DNA of 64,000 bases, from positions 248,001-312,000 of the forward strand of contig NZ_VJYD01000003.1 of assembly GCF_007341385.1 (NCBI RefSeq). Reading direction: 5' to 3'. Below are positions 25,334 through 33,192 of the stretch, one piece after another. Below the pieces are notes generated by a model. The model was given only the letters and a program-made list of their open reading frames with translations, was not told the origin of the DNA and did not search any database. Every line of letters starts with the position of its first letter. The first letter of the stretch is position 1. Source of the DNA: Flavobacterium daemonense (GTDB taxonomy: Bacteria; Bacteroidota; Bacteroidia; Flavobacteriales; Flavobacteriaceae). The position numbers were made by a program, and so were the translations under genes.

Positions 25334-26583
25334 TAGTTAAAAAATGGATGAGTTAGTAATTTGTCTGCATTTTGTTCCTGGGTGATTCTTATGTATTGCA
25401 TAAAAGAACGCTCTGTTTTATGTCCTGTAATTTTCATTATTGAAATCGCTGGAATGTCTGCAATATATAAATTAGTTGCAAAACTTCTTCTAGCGGTATG
25501 TGTTGAGATAAGTTTGAATTTTGGCAATACAGATTTTTCTACTTTTCCGCCACGAGTGATAGTAGTTTCTACTAGTTCTTTTATTTTTGCTAAGCTTGCA
25601 ACATCTTTTAAATAGCTGTTCATTACTTGATTCGTGTAAGCTACAGGAAGTTTATTTTTATACTTTTTTAAAATCTTTCTAACTGTTTTGTGTAACGGAA
25701 TTGCGACACGTTCACTAGTTTTTAAAGTTCTAATGAAAAGCATTGTGTTATCACTATTTATATTTTCGGGTTGTATCTGCGTAAAGTCAGAAAACCTTAA
25801 ACCAGTATAACAGCCAATCAAAAACAAATCCCTTACTTTATCTAATTTTGGTGTTGCTGATAGATTTAGTTTTTCAAATTGTTGAAGTTCTTTGATGCTT
25901 AAATATACCGTGTCAGCTTCTTCACGAATAGTTTTAAATTTCTTTTTTCTAAATTCTAGATTTTCGTTTATTCCTCTCTCCGTAGCTTCATTCATAAAAG
26001 ATTTTATAGTCTTTATATGCTTACCAACAGTATTAGCAGACAATTTGTGTTCTTGCGCAAGAAATGCCGTATAATGATTATAAAATTCTAAAGTGACATT
26101 TTCGAAATCAATAGTTTTGTACTTAGATGAATACTCTTTTAGATATTTGAAAGTAGTATTGTAAACTTTTATTGTGCCCTCTCTTTTGTTCAATTTGCTT
26201 TCTTCGATATAATTTTCGACAAAAGTTAGGAAGCTTTTCTTTTTAGGTTTTAAACGGTGGTCGCTTAATTCGTTTTCAATTTCCTTTTTTAGTAAAATAT
26301 TTGTTGGCTGAATGCCATCATTCAATAGTCTACGAAAAACGTTTTTAATTGCGCTTTCAATTTTATCAAGCCTAGTATTGAATTCAGGATATTCTTTAAA
26401 CTGCTTTGTTTCTTTGGCTCGCTGGCTTGTTGGATTCCAAAATTTAGGATTTATGCTTTCACCAGTAGAGTATTTAAATCTTGAGTACTGATAGTTATAA
26501 ATTAAATAGACCAAAGTGTTATTTTTGGAGCTAGGTTCTTTGAGTATAAATTTTGCTTTTGCCATATAAACAAATATATACAA
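25333..26583 (-). CDS. int: Tyrosine recombinase (integrase) of the element
   Basis: A 416-residue integrase of the Bacteroidota type. N-terminal arm-binding domain (about 8-110), SAM-like core-binding domain (about 115-215), and catalytic domain. Catalytic residues by alignment: Arg263 (GCYTGLRFSD), Lys288 in the beta-hairpin RTLKTSER, His362 and Arg365 (THTARRSF), His388 (GHKT) and Tyr397 (MQYIRIT). It should insert the element into the tRNA 3' end and, with the HTH protein, excise it. Met7 (26565) is the more likely start because the arm domain begins there (AKAKFILKEP). A TATATTTG box (26571-26578, minus strand) precedes it, and the 24-bp repeat overlaps its promoter. Confidence 0.95.
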   Translation of the reverse strand: MYIFVYMAKAKFILKEPSSKNNTLVYLIYNYQYSRFKYSTGESINPKFWNPTSQRAKETKQFKEYPEFNTRLDKIESAIKNVFRRLLNDGIQPTNILLKKEIENELSDHRLKPKKKSFLTFVENYIEESKLNKREGTIKVYNTTFKYLKEYSSKYKTIDFENVTLEFYNHYTAFLAQEHKLSANTVGKHIKTIKSFMNEATERGINENLEFRKKKFKTIREEADTVYLSIKELQQFEKLNLSATPKLDKVRDLFLIGCYTGLRFSDFTQIQPENINSDNTMLFIRTLKTSERVAIPLHKTVRKILKKYKNKLPVAYTNQVMNSYLKDVASLAKIKELVETTITRGGKVEKSVLPKFKLISTHTARRSFATNLYIADIPAISIMKITGHKTERSFMQYIRITQEQNADKLLTHPFFN

Positions 26584-26590
26584 AAATTGA

Positions 26591-26614
26591 TAGGGGACGA
26601 ATGAGGGGACGAAT
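26591..26614. repeat. Right copy of the 24-bp direct repeat
   Basis: Identical to 20805-20828: TA, GGGGACGAAT, GA, GGGGACGAAT. It sits 8 bp from the integrase gene, where binding could also repress int. Confidence 0.8.
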
Positions 26615-26732
26615 TTTTTTATTTTAGTCTTTTTTGCTCAAATTTTATTTTATCGAAATATCAGTAATTATAAGCTTTAAGACCAGTAAATACGGTAAAA
26701 TAGGATAAAAAACGATAAAGTTATCAGTGGTG

Positions 26733-26746
26733 CAGGTGGGACCACA
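26733..26746. other. attR, 14-bp core repeat
   Basis: CAGGTGGGACCACA, identical to the tRNA 3' end at 20738-20751. Only 14 bases match, so no second tRNA is formed here. It marks the right boundary. Confidence 0.85.
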
Positions 26747-26752
26747 ATAAGA

Positions 26753-26792
26753 AAAAAGCTTCATAATTTTTTATGAAGCTTTTTTTTTTGTT
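26753..26792 (+). terminator. Displaced original terminator of the tRNA
   Basis: AAAAAGCTTCATAA/TTATGAAGCTTTTT hairpin with a long T tail, 7 bp after attR. Before insertion it would have followed the tRNA. The rest of the gap up to 26924 holds no gene. Confidence 0.7.
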
Positions 26793-26924
26793 TTAACAGT
26801 TGCATTTTTCCAAAATTCTTCTACATTTGTCGGGTGAAACTCTTTAAATTCAAGGGTTTGTACGAAATTTCATAAAGACCCCAAGTCTAATTTAATATCG
26901 CTTGTCAGTGGCAAGTTTAAACTT

Positions 26925-27176
26925 ATGAAGATTAAAAAAACTATTTTTTTTGCGTTTTGTTTTACCCTAATGAGTACTTCAGTTCTTTTAGCAAATCCTG
27001 ATCTTCCTGAACCGCCTGCGCAAGCAGCTCGAGGTACTGCGCAAACAGCTAGTGCGCCGCCGCCGCCGCCGCCAGGAGCTATTGATCAAAATTTATTTCT
27101 TTTAGGGACTTGTGCCTTATTATTTGGTCTATACGCAATTCGCAAATATGATTTCATAAAAAAAGATTCAATATAA
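26925..27176 (+). CDS. Small exported or membrane protein with proline tract, 83 aa
   Basis: Unrecognised, but of a common Flavobacterium type: a signal peptide (TIFFAFCFTLMSTSVLLA), a short linker rich in Ala/Pro with six consecutive Pro residues (about 46-51), one membrane span (NLFLLGTCALLFGLYAI) and a short basic cytoplasmic tail KYDFIKKDS. The tail codons are part of the terminator hairpin that follows. Function unknown. Confidence 0.7.
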   Translation: MKIKKTIFFAFCFTLMSTSVLLANPDLPEPPAQAARGTAQTASAPPPPPPGAIDQNLFLLGTCALLFGLYAIRKYDFIKKDSI

Positions 27177-27192
27177 ATTGAATCTTTTTTTG
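27159..27192. terminator. Bidirectional terminator overlapping the 83-aa gene end
   Basis: AAAAAAAGATTCAAT/ATTGAATCTTTTTTT hairpin; the last codons of the 83-aa gene form its left arm. It also ends the riboflavin synthase gene on the minus strand. Confidence 0.8.
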
Positions 27193-27208
27193 TTTTAAGA
27201 ATGTTTTC

Positions 27209-27799
27209 TTATTTGTTGATAGCGTATAATCGAGAGATGTATTTTCCGACAACATCAAATTCAAGGTTTATTTTTGTTCCTACTTTGAAATTTTTAAAAT
27301 TGGTGTTGTCAAATGTATACGGTATAATTGAAACGCTGAATTGATCAGTTTTTGAATTCACAACCGTAAGGCTAACTCCGTTTACGGTAATAGAACCTTT
27401 TTCTATAGTAATGTTGCTAAGGTTTTTGTCGTATTCAAAAGTGTAATTCCAGCTTCCGTTTGCTTCTTCAATTTTTACACAGGTTCCGGTTTGGTCTACA
27501 TGACCTTGTACAATATGACCGTCAAGACGGTCGCCAAGTTTCATGCCGCGTTCTAAATTGACGATATCGCCTTCTTTCCATTCTCCGATATTGGTTTTTA
27601 AAATCGTTTCGTCAATTGCAGTTACGGTATAAAATGAATCTTTGATGGCAACAACGGTCAAGCAAATTCCGTTGTGCGACACGCTTTGGTCAATTTTTAA
27701 TTCATTAGTAATAGACGAATCAATTGTGATGTGAAGATTGTTTTGATCTTTCTCTATTTTATGAACCCTTCCTAGGGTTTCTATAATTCCTGTGAACAT
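27209..27799 (-). CDS. ribE: Riboflavin synthase, alpha subunit
   Basis: A 196-residue enzyme that dismutates two 6,7-dimethyl-8-ribityllumazine molecules into riboflavin. It has the expected two lumazine-binding barrels: residues 1-86 beginning MFTGIIETLG, and 87-190 beginning GDRLDGHIVQGHVDQTG. The N-terminal MFTGIIE and the SVSHNGICLTV / GSITVNGVSLTV pair (one per barrel) are diagnostic. Length is normal. It is alone here, divergent from pdxA, with no FMN riboswitch-like leader recognised. Confidence 0.95.
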   Translation of the reverse strand: MFTGIIETLGRVHKIEKDQNNLHITIDSSITNELKIDQSVSHNGICLTVVAIKDSFYTVTAIDETILKTNIGEWKEGDIVNLERGMKLGDRLDGHIVQGHVDQTGTCVKIEEANGSWNYTFEYDKNLSNITIEKGSITVNGVSLTVVNSKTDQFSVSIIPYTFDNTNFKNFKVGTKINLEFDVVGKYISRLYAINK

Positions 27800-27815
27800 T
27801 GTTGTTTTATTTTAC

Positions 27816-27823
27816 TAAATTTG
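27816..27823 (+). promoter_or_regulatory. -7 box before pdxA
   Basis: TAAATTTG fits TAnnTTTG and is followed by GCAC. It lies 34 bp before the pdxA ATG in the divergent intergenic region with ribE. Confidence 0.55.
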
Positions 27824-27856
27824 CACATCAAAATTAGTAATAAATAAGCTGAGCTC

Positions 27857-28906
27857 ATGAACAAAAAAGCAGAAAATATAATTGTTGGAATTTCAGTAGG
27901 AGATTTAAACGGTATTGGAAGCGAAGTTATACTGAAAACATTCGAGGATTCTCGTATGCTGGAGATGTGTACGCCGGTTATTTTTGCAAATGCTAAAATA
28001 TTGTCTTTTGTAAAAAAAAGCTTTACATCTTCGGTTCAGTTTCATGGTGTAGATAAATTAGAACAGGTTTTGCCTGGAAAAGTTAATGTTTTCAATCTTT
28101 GGAAAGAAGGAGTTGATATTAACTTTGGAAAAAATGATGAGAAAATTGGAGAGTATGCTATTAAATCTTTTGTAGCGGCCACTAAAGCATTGAAAGAAGG
28201 TTTGATTGATGTTTTGGTTACGGCTCCAATTAATAAATATAATATTCAGTCAGAGGATTTTAAATTTCCGGGGCACACTGATTATTTGGATAAAGAATTA
28301 GAAGGTGATGCCTTGATGATGATGGTGCAGGATAATTTGAGAGTAGGACTTTTGACAGATCATGTTCCGATAAATGAAGTGTCTTCACATTTGACGGAAG
28401 AATTAATTACAAGAAAAATTGAAACAATCAGAAAATCACTAATTCAGGATTTTAGTATTGTAAAGCCAAAAATTGCTGTATTGGGGTTAAATCCACATGC
28501 AGGTGATGGCGGTGTTATTGGAAAAGAAGATGATTTGATTTTAAAACCAACTTTGAAGAAAATTTTTGATGCCGGCACAATGGTTTTTGGGCCATTTCCA
28601 GCTGATGGTTTTTTTGGAAGCGGTCAATATGAGAAATATGATGCTATTGTAGCAACGTATCATGATCAGGGATTAATTCCTTTTAAAACATTGTCTTTTG
28701 GCAAAGGGGTAAATTATACAGCCGGTTTAAATAAAGTAAGAACTTCGCCAGATCATGGCACTGCATATGACATTGCGGGAAAAGATATGGCAGATTTCAA
28801 TTCGTTTAAGGAGGCAGTTTATCTTGCGATCGATATTTTTCGCTCGCGTAATCAGTATGAGGAGATTAGCCAAAAACCTCTAAAAATAAAAGAAAAACAG
28901 TTATAA
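27857..28906 (+). CDS. pdxA: 4-hydroxythreonine-4-phosphate dehydrogenase
   Basis: A 349-residue NAD-dependent enzyme of the DXP-dependent pyridoxal phosphate pathway, oxidising 4-phosphohydroxy-L-threonine. The N-terminal GISVGDLNGIGSEVILK is the signature start of the family. Metal-binding His residues are in FPGHTDYLDKEL (about 136-147), in LNPHAGDGG (about 211-219) and in VATYHDQGLIP (about 265-275). The substrate-binding TAPINK (122-127) is also present. Cytosolic dimer. Its own promoter is upstream; the next gene has a separate promoter. Confidence 0.96.
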   Translation: MNKKAENIIVGISVGDLNGIGSEVILKTFEDSRMLEMCTPVIFANAKILSFVKKSFTSSVQFHGVDKLEQVLPGKVNVFNLWKEGVDINFGKNDEKIGEYAIKSFVAATKALKEGLIDVLVTAPINKYNIQSEDFKFPGHTDYLDKELEGDALMMMVQDNLRVGLLTDHVPINEVSSHLTEELITRKIETIRKSLIQDFSIVKPKIAVLGLNPHAGDGGVIGKEDDLILKPTLKKIFDAGTMVFGPFPADGFFGSGQYEKYDAIVATYHDQGLIPFKTLSFGKGVNYTAGLNKVRTSPDHGTAYDIAGKDMADFNSFKEAVYLAIDIFRSRNQYEEISQKPLKIKEKQL

Positions 28907-28949
28907 ACAAAAAAAGGTCAATAAGATTATTAGTTTTATAATAATTTTA

Positions 28950-28957
28950 TATCTTTG
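28950..28957 (+). promoter_or_regulatory. -7 box of the DUF177-rpmF cluster
   Basis: TATCTTTG is a strong match to TAnnTTTG and is followed by CACCC. The long form of the downstream ORF would begin at 28955 inside this box, which argues for the later start at 29012. Confidence 0.65.
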
Positions 28958-29011
28958 CACCCCAATTCAGATATCTGTTTACAGATGCGGATTGTTCAAA
29001 TTGATGTTGAA

Positions 29012-29563
29012 ATGAGCAAAACAAAAGAATTTTTAATTCCTTTCGTAGGATTAAAACTAGGAAAACACCATTTTGAGTATCAGGTAAATAATAAGTTCTT
29101 TGAGGACTTTGAGTATAACGAATTTCAAAGTTCGGATATCAAAGTAAATTTGGTTTTAGATAAAAAAAGCACAATGCTTGAGTTGGATTTTAAACACAAA
29201 GGGACCGTAAATGTACCTTGTGATCTAACTGGCGAAGAGTTTGATCTTCCTATAAAAGGGAAAATGAAACTGATTGTTCGTTTCGGTGAGGAGTTTAATG
29301 ACGACAACGAAGAGCTGCTGATTTTGCCACATGGAGAGTTTGAAGTAAATGTTGCACAATACATTTATGAAATGATTGCTCTTTCGGTGCCGCTAAAACG
29401 AGTTCATCCAGGAGTAAAAGACGGAAGCTTAGAAAGCGAAGCTTTGAAAAAATTAGATGAATTAAAAGTAAAAACAGTCAAAGACAAAAAGGAAGAGAGT
29501 AAACAAGAAGAAGATATTGACCCGCGTTGGGAAAAATTAAAGAAACTATTAACGGATAAATAA
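29012..29563 (+). CDS. DUF177 domain protein (YceD-like)
   Basis: A protein of 183 residues from the ATG at 29012 (MSKTKEFLIPF). The upstream Met codons lie within or right after the promoter, so this start is preferred. DUF177/YceD proteins are encoded next to rpmF across bacteria and are linked to 23S rRNA metabolism. The core VNVPCDLTGEEFDLPIKGKM and the acidic C-terminal half (EELLILPHGEFEVNVAQYIYEMI) fit the family. The C-terminus ends with DPRWEKLKKLL, a common tail in Bacteroidota members. The rpmF gene starts 9 bp downstream. Confidence 0.88.
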   Translation: MSKTKEFLIPFVGLKLGKHHFEYQVNNKFFEDFEYNEFQSSDIKVNLVLDKKSTMLELDFKHKGTVNVPCDLTGEEFDLPIKGKMKLIVRFGEEFNDDNEELLILPHGEFEVNVAQYIYEMIALSVPLKRVHPGVKDGSLESEALKKLDELKVKTVKDKKEESKQEEDIDPRWEKLKKLLTDK

Positions 29564-29572
29564 TATAGTAAA

Positions 29573-29767
29573 ATGGCACATCCTAAGAGAAAAACCTCGA
29601 AAACAAGAAGAGATAAGAGAAGAACACATTATAAAGCTACTGTAGCTCAAATCGCTACATGTCCAATTACTGGAGAAGCACATTTATACCACAGAGCTTA
29701 CTGGCATGAAGGTAAAATGTATTACAGAGGACAAGTTGTTATCGATAAATCTGAAGCGGTTGCTTAA
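29573..29767 (+). CDS. rpmF: Ribosomal protein bL32
   Basis: A 64-residue basic protein of the large subunit. The N-terminal [17 protein letters not shown] and the central [15 protein letters not shown] are characteristic. Only one Cys remains where zinc-binding versions have four, so this is a zinc-independent (C-minus) form. The genetic order DUF177-rpmF-fabH is conserved in many bacteria. A small hairpin with T-run follows, before fabH. Confidence 0.96.
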
Positions 29768-29789
29768 TACGTTTTTGTAAATTATACTA

Positions 29790-29818
29790 GAACTCTCACA
29801 TAGTGAGAGTTTTTTTTG
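29790..29818 (+). terminator. Terminator or attenuator between rpmF and fabH
   Basis: AACTCTCAC-ATA-GTGAGAGTT followed by T8. It splits the otherwise conserved rpmF-fabH unit; fabH must therefore be served by read-through or its own promoter in the 29819-29940 gap. Confidence 0.75.
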
Positions 29819-29940
29819 TTGGTTATAACTTTCTTTTTTAAAGAAATTATCTACAAATTAATTTCGTTTTTTTTTGTAATTTTCAAGTCTTTTAAAAATT
29901 TTTCAAATACACCGTATTTGGAAGGAAATAATAGAATATA

Positions 29941-30939
29941 ATGAGTACAATCACAGCCGCAATTACCGCTGTTGGAGCTTATGTTCCAGATTTTGTTCTT
30001 TCGAACAAAGTACTGGAAACTATGGTCGATACCAATGACGAATGGATTACCACTCGTACCGGAATTAAAGAAAGAAGAATTCTAAAAGATGCTGATAAAG
30101 GAACCTCGTTTCTTGCAATAAAAGCAGCACAAGATTTAATAGCGAAAGCAAAAATCGATCCTTTAGAGATTGATATGATTATAATGGCAACAGCTACAGC
30201 AGATATGCCAGTAGCCTCTACAGGAGTTTATGTTGCAACAGAAATTGGAGCTACTAATGCATTTGCTTACGATTTGCAGGCAGCATGTTCAAGTTTCTTG
30301 TACGGAATGTCAACTGCGGCAGCTTATGTTCAGTCAGGACGTTACAAAAAAGTTTTATTGATTGGAGCTGATAAAATGTCTTCAATTGTAGATTACACAG
30401 ACAGATCTACTTGTATTATTTTTGGAGATGGAGCAGGAGCAGTTTTGTTTGAACCAAATTATGAAGGCTTAGGTTTGCAGGATGAATACTTGAGAAGTGA
30501 TGGTGTAGGACGCGATTTTCTAAAAATTTCTGCCGGAGGTTCTTTAATTCCAACTACAGCAGAAACTGTTGCAAACAGACAACATAATATTATTCAGGAC
30601 GGAAAAACCGTTTTTAAATATGCCGTAACTAACATGGCAGACGCTAGCGAATTGATCGTAAAAAGAAACAATTTGACTAATGAAGATGTAGATTGGCTAG
30701 TGCCACATCAAGCAAACAAACGTATTATTGATGCTACTGCAGGCAGAATGAACCTTGAAGATTCAAAAGTATTAATGAATATTGAAAAATATGGTAATAC
30801 GACTTCAGCAACATTGCCGTTAGTAATAAATGACTTTGAACACCTATTCAAAAAGGGAGATAATATTATTTTTGCCGCTTTTGGCGGTGGATTCACTTGG
30901 GGATCTATTTACCTAAAATGGGCTTACGACACAAAATAA
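29941..30939 (+). CDS. fabH: Beta-ketoacyl-ACP synthase III
   Basis: A 332-residue condensing enzyme that starts fatty acid synthesis by joining an acyl-CoA primer to malonyl-ACP. The catalytic triad is visible: Cys116 (DLQAACSSFLYG), His256 (WLVPHQANKRII) and Asn286 (EKYGNTTSA). The C-terminal glycine loop IFAAFGGGFTWG is also typical. In Flavobacteria this enzyme usually accepts branched primers, giving iso-fatty acids; that specificity is family knowledge. It is followed closely by accB and accC. Confidence 0.96.
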   Translation: MSTITAAITAVGAYVPDFVLSNKVLETMVDTNDEWITTRTGIKERRILKDADKGTSFLAIKAAQDLIAKAKIDPLEIDMIIMATATADMPVASTGVYVATEIGATNAFAYDLQAACSSFLYGMSTAAAYVQSGRYKKVLLIGADKMSSIVDYTDRSTCIIFGDGAGAVLFEPNYEGLGLQDEYLRSDGVGRDFLKISAGGSLIPTTAETVANRQHNIIQDGKTVFKYAVTNMADASELIVKRNNLTNEDVDWLVPHQANKRIIDATAGRMNLEDSKVLMNIEKYGNTTSATLPLVINDFEHLFKKGDNIIFAAFGGGFTWGSIYLKWAYDTK

Positions 30940-30962
30940 ATCAAAACTAAAAACGAATCATT

Positions 30963-31448
30963 ATGGATTTAAAAGAAATTCAAAACCTAATCAAATTTGT
31001 AGCAAATTCGGGAGTTGCTGAAGTAAAGTTAGAAATGGATGATGTAAAAATCACTATTAGAACAACTTTGGAAACAAATGTAACTGAGGCTACTTATGTA
31101 CAGCAATTGCCAGCTCAAGCGGCATTGCCTCAAGCTGCTGCTCCACAAGTTGCTGCTCCAGTTGTTGTAAATGTAACTCCAGAAGCACCAGCTGCTAACG
31201 ATTCTAAATATGTTACTATAAAATCTCCAATCATTGGAACATTCTATAGAAAACCATCTCCAGACAAACCAGTTTTTACTGAAGTAGGAAGCACTATCGC
31301 AAAAGGAGATGTTCTTTGTGTAATTGAAGCAATGAAATTATTCAACGAAATCGAATCAGAAGTTTCAGGTAAAATTGTAAAAATTCTTGTTGACGATATG
31401 TCTCCTGTAGAATTTGACCAACCTTTATTCTTAGTTGATCCATCATAA
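30963..31448 (+). CDS. accB: Biotin carboxyl carrier protein of acetyl-CoA carboxylase
   Basis: A 161-residue carrier. The C-terminal 80 residues form the biotinyl domain with Lys125 in the motif [11 protein letters not shown], where biotin is attached. The middle (about 45-80) is an Ala/Pro/Val-rich flexible linker. The N-terminal part ([20 protein letters not shown]) is the typical AccB dimerisation region. It works with AccC to carry carboxyl groups to AccAD. accC follows after a 106-bp repeat-rich spacer. Confidence 0.96.
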   Translation: MDLKEIQNLIKFVANSGVAEVKLEMDDVKITIRTTLETNVTEATYVQQLPAQAALPQAAAPQVAAPVVVNVTPEAPAANDSKYVTIKSPIIGTFYRKPSPDKPVFTEVGSTIAKGDVLCVIEAMKLFNEIESEVSGKIVKILVDDMSPVEFDQPLFLVDPS

Positions 31449-31554
31449 ATAAATTTAGATTTTAGATTTTAGATTTTAGATGATCTGCAGAATTAATATC
31501 AGACATCTAAAATTATCTAATTATCAAATTGTCTAATTATCTAATTAAAATAAG
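31449..31554. repeat. Degenerate repeat spacer between accB and accC
   Basis: First half: repeated TTTAGAT words. Second half: ATCTAAAAT/ATCTAATTATC words, so the RNA can form a long imperfect hairpin. The same TTTAGAT type recurs at 54063, 54372 and 61328. Confidence 0.6.
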
Positions 31555-32901
31555 ATGTTTAAAAAAATATTAATTGCGAATAGAGGAGAAATTGCACTTC
31601 GTGTAATTCGTACATGTAAGGAAATGGGAATTAAAACTGTTGCAGTTTACTCTACAGCCGATGCGGAAAGCTTACATGTTAAGTTTGCTGATGAAGCGGT
31701 TTGTATTGGTCCCCCTCCAAGTAACTTATCGTACTTAAAAATGTCAAATATTATTGCTGCTGCAGAAATTACAAATGCAGATGCAATACACCCAGGATAC
31801 GGTTTCCTTTCTGAAAATGCTAAATTCTCAAAAATTTGCCAAGAGCACGGAATCAAATTTATTGGTGCGGCTCCAGAAATGATCGACAGAATGGGAGATA
31901 AAGCTTCTGCAAAAGCTACAATGAAAGCAGCAGGAGTTCCTTGTGTGCCAGGTTCAGATGGATTATTAGAATCTTATGAGCATGCACAAAAAGTAGCTAA
32001 AGAAATTGGCTACCCAGTGATGATGAAAGCTACTGCTGGTGGTGGTGGAAAAGGAATGCGTGCCATCTGGAAAGAAGATGAGCTTTTGAAAGCTTGGGAA
32101 AGCGCACGTCAAGAAGCTGCTGCGGCTTTTGGAAATGACGGAATGTACATGGAGAAACTTATTGAAGAACCACGTCATATCGAAATTCAAGTTGTTGGAG
32201 ATTCTTACGGAAAAGCATGTCACCTTTCTGAAAGAGACTGTTCTGTACAGCGTCGTCACCAAAAATTGACTGAAGAAACACCTTCTCCTTTCATGACAGA
32301 TGATCTTCGTGCAAGAATGGGTGAAGCTGCTGTAAAAGCTGCCGAATTCATTAAATACGAAGGAGCTGGAACTGTAGAATTCTTGGTTGATAAACACAGA
32401 AACTTCTACTTCATGGAGATGAATACTCGTATTCAGGTGGAGCACCCAATCACAGAGCAAGTTATTGATTATGATTTGATCCGTGAACAAATTATGGTTG
32501 CTGCCGGAATTCCAATTTCAGGAAAAAACTACCTTCCACAATTACACGCTATTGAAGTTCGTATTAATGCTGAAGATCCTTATAATGATTTTCGTCCTTC
32601 ACCAGGAAAAATTACTACGCTTCATATGCCAGGAGGACACGGAGTTCGTTTAGACACTCACGTTTATTCTGGTTACAGCATTCCACCAAATTACGATTCA
32701 ATGATTGCTAAGTTGATTACGACTGCACAATCTCGTGAAGAAGCTATCAGCAAAATGCGTAGAGCTTTGGATGAATTCGTTATCGAAGGTGTGAAAACTA
32801 CAATACCTTTCCACAGACAATTAATGGATGATCCAAAATATATTGCAGGAGATTATACAACTGCGTTTATGGATACTTTCAAAATGAATAGTCAAGAATA
32901 A
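31555..32901 (+). CDS. accC: Biotin carboxylase subunit of acetyl-CoA carboxylase
   Basis: A 448-residue ATP-grasp enzyme that carboxylates biotin on AccB. The N-terminal [20 protein letters not shown] is diagnostic; the glycine-rich ATP loop is [12 protein letters not shown] (about 157-168), and the metal/substrate block [14 protein letters not shown] lies at about 285-300. The C-terminal biotin carboxylase domain ends near the stop. It is the final gene of the cluster, followed by two terminators in a row. Confidence 0.97.
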   Translation: MFKKILIANRGEIALRVIRTCKEMGIKTVAVYSTADAESLHVKFADEAVCIGPPPSNLSYLKMSNIIAAAEITNADAIHPGYGFLSENAKFSKICQEHGIKFIGAAPEMIDRMGDKASAKATMKAAGVPCVPGSDGLLESYEHAQKVAKEIGYPVMMKATAGGGGKGMRAIWKEDELLKAWESARQEAAAAFGNDGMYMEKLIEEPRHIEIQVVGDSYGKACHLSERDCSVQRRHQKLTEETPSPFMTDDLRARMGEAAVKAAEFIKYEGAGTVEFLVDKHRNFYFMEMNTRIQVEHPITEQVIDYDLIREQIMVAAGIPISGKNYLPQLHAIEVRINAEDPYNDFRPSPGKITTLHMPGGHGVRLDTHVYSGYSIPPNYDSMIAKLITTAQSREEAISKMRRALDEFVIEGVKTTIPFHRQLMDDPKYIAGDYTTAFMDTFKMNSQE

Positions 32902-32906
32902 TTTTT

Positions 32907-32934
32907 AAGGCTGCCGATTTCGGCAGCCTTTTTT
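32907..32934 (+). terminator. First terminator after accC
   Basis: AAGGCTGCCG/CGGCAGCCTT hairpin with T6, 6 bp after the stop. Confidence 0.85.
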
Positions 32935-32946
32935 AATTTTAATAGA

Positions 32947-32977
32947 AACCCGATGCGTAAAAACGCATCGGGTTTTT
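32947..32977. terminator. Second terminator after accC
   Basis: AACCCGATGCGT/ACGCATCGGGTT hairpin followed by a T-run. The double terminator isolates the PepSY array from the acc cluster. Confidence 0.8.
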
Positions 32978-33002
32978 TGTTTTTATACAAAAGGAAACAC
33001 TT

Positions 33003-33047
33003 AAAGTGTGTAAAAATTACACATTCGATTAAAGAATTACACACTTT
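33003..33047 (+). promoter_or_regulatory. Inverted repeat upstream of the PepSY array (candidate activator site)
   Basis: AAAGTGTGTAA (33003-33013) and its perfect complement TTACACACTTT (33037-33047), with a third half-site TTACACA (33017-33023) that also pairs with the first. Three half-sites ahead of a sigma-54-like box fit binding of an NtrC-type regulator, and one is encoded just after the array. Confidence 0.55.
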
Positions 33048-33063
33048 TTGCAATTGATAAATT

Positions 33064-33080
33064 TTGGCACAATGTTCTAA
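33064..33080 (+). promoter_or_regulatory. Possible sigma-54 promoter of the PepSY array
   Basis: TTGGCAC at 33064-33070 is a perfect -24 element. The -12 side reads TTCT where TTGC is expected, so the match is incomplete. Start codon is 123 bp downstream. Confidence 0.35.
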
Positions 33081-33192
33081 ATCTCTTTAAAAATAGGGGG
33101 TTATGGACGATTGAACTATGTTTTTGCATTACGGCATAATAATTTCATTATCTAAAGCGTAAACAACTACGAACAAAACTAAAATTTACATT

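Larger units (their letters stand above)
20738..26746. mobile_element. Compact integrative element (about 6.0 kb) in tRNA(CAU), with HUH Rep
   Basis: Bounded by 14-bp direct repeats at the tRNA 3' end and past the integrase. Contents from right to left on the minus strand: tyrosine integrase, 222-aa unknown, 136-aa exported protein, HTH excisionase-like protein, 70-aa unknown, HUH replication initiator, 99-aa unknown. One gene (21254) runs the other way near the left end. A 24-bp direct repeat lies just inside each end. The Rep suggests a rolling-circle step after excision, so it may be an integrative mobilisable element or integrated plasmid/phage satellite. No relaxase, coupling protein, capsid or conjugation gene is seen, so transfer would need a helper. 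Confidence 0.85.

Noticed and set aside
26721..26750. A second, truncated tRNA at attR
   Set aside because: Only the last 12 tRNA bases plus two are present; no other cloverleaf part is found upstream.
28955..29011. Longer start for the DUF177 protein
   Set aside because: The first codons lie within the -7 box at 28950-28957; the ATG at 29012 fits the family.
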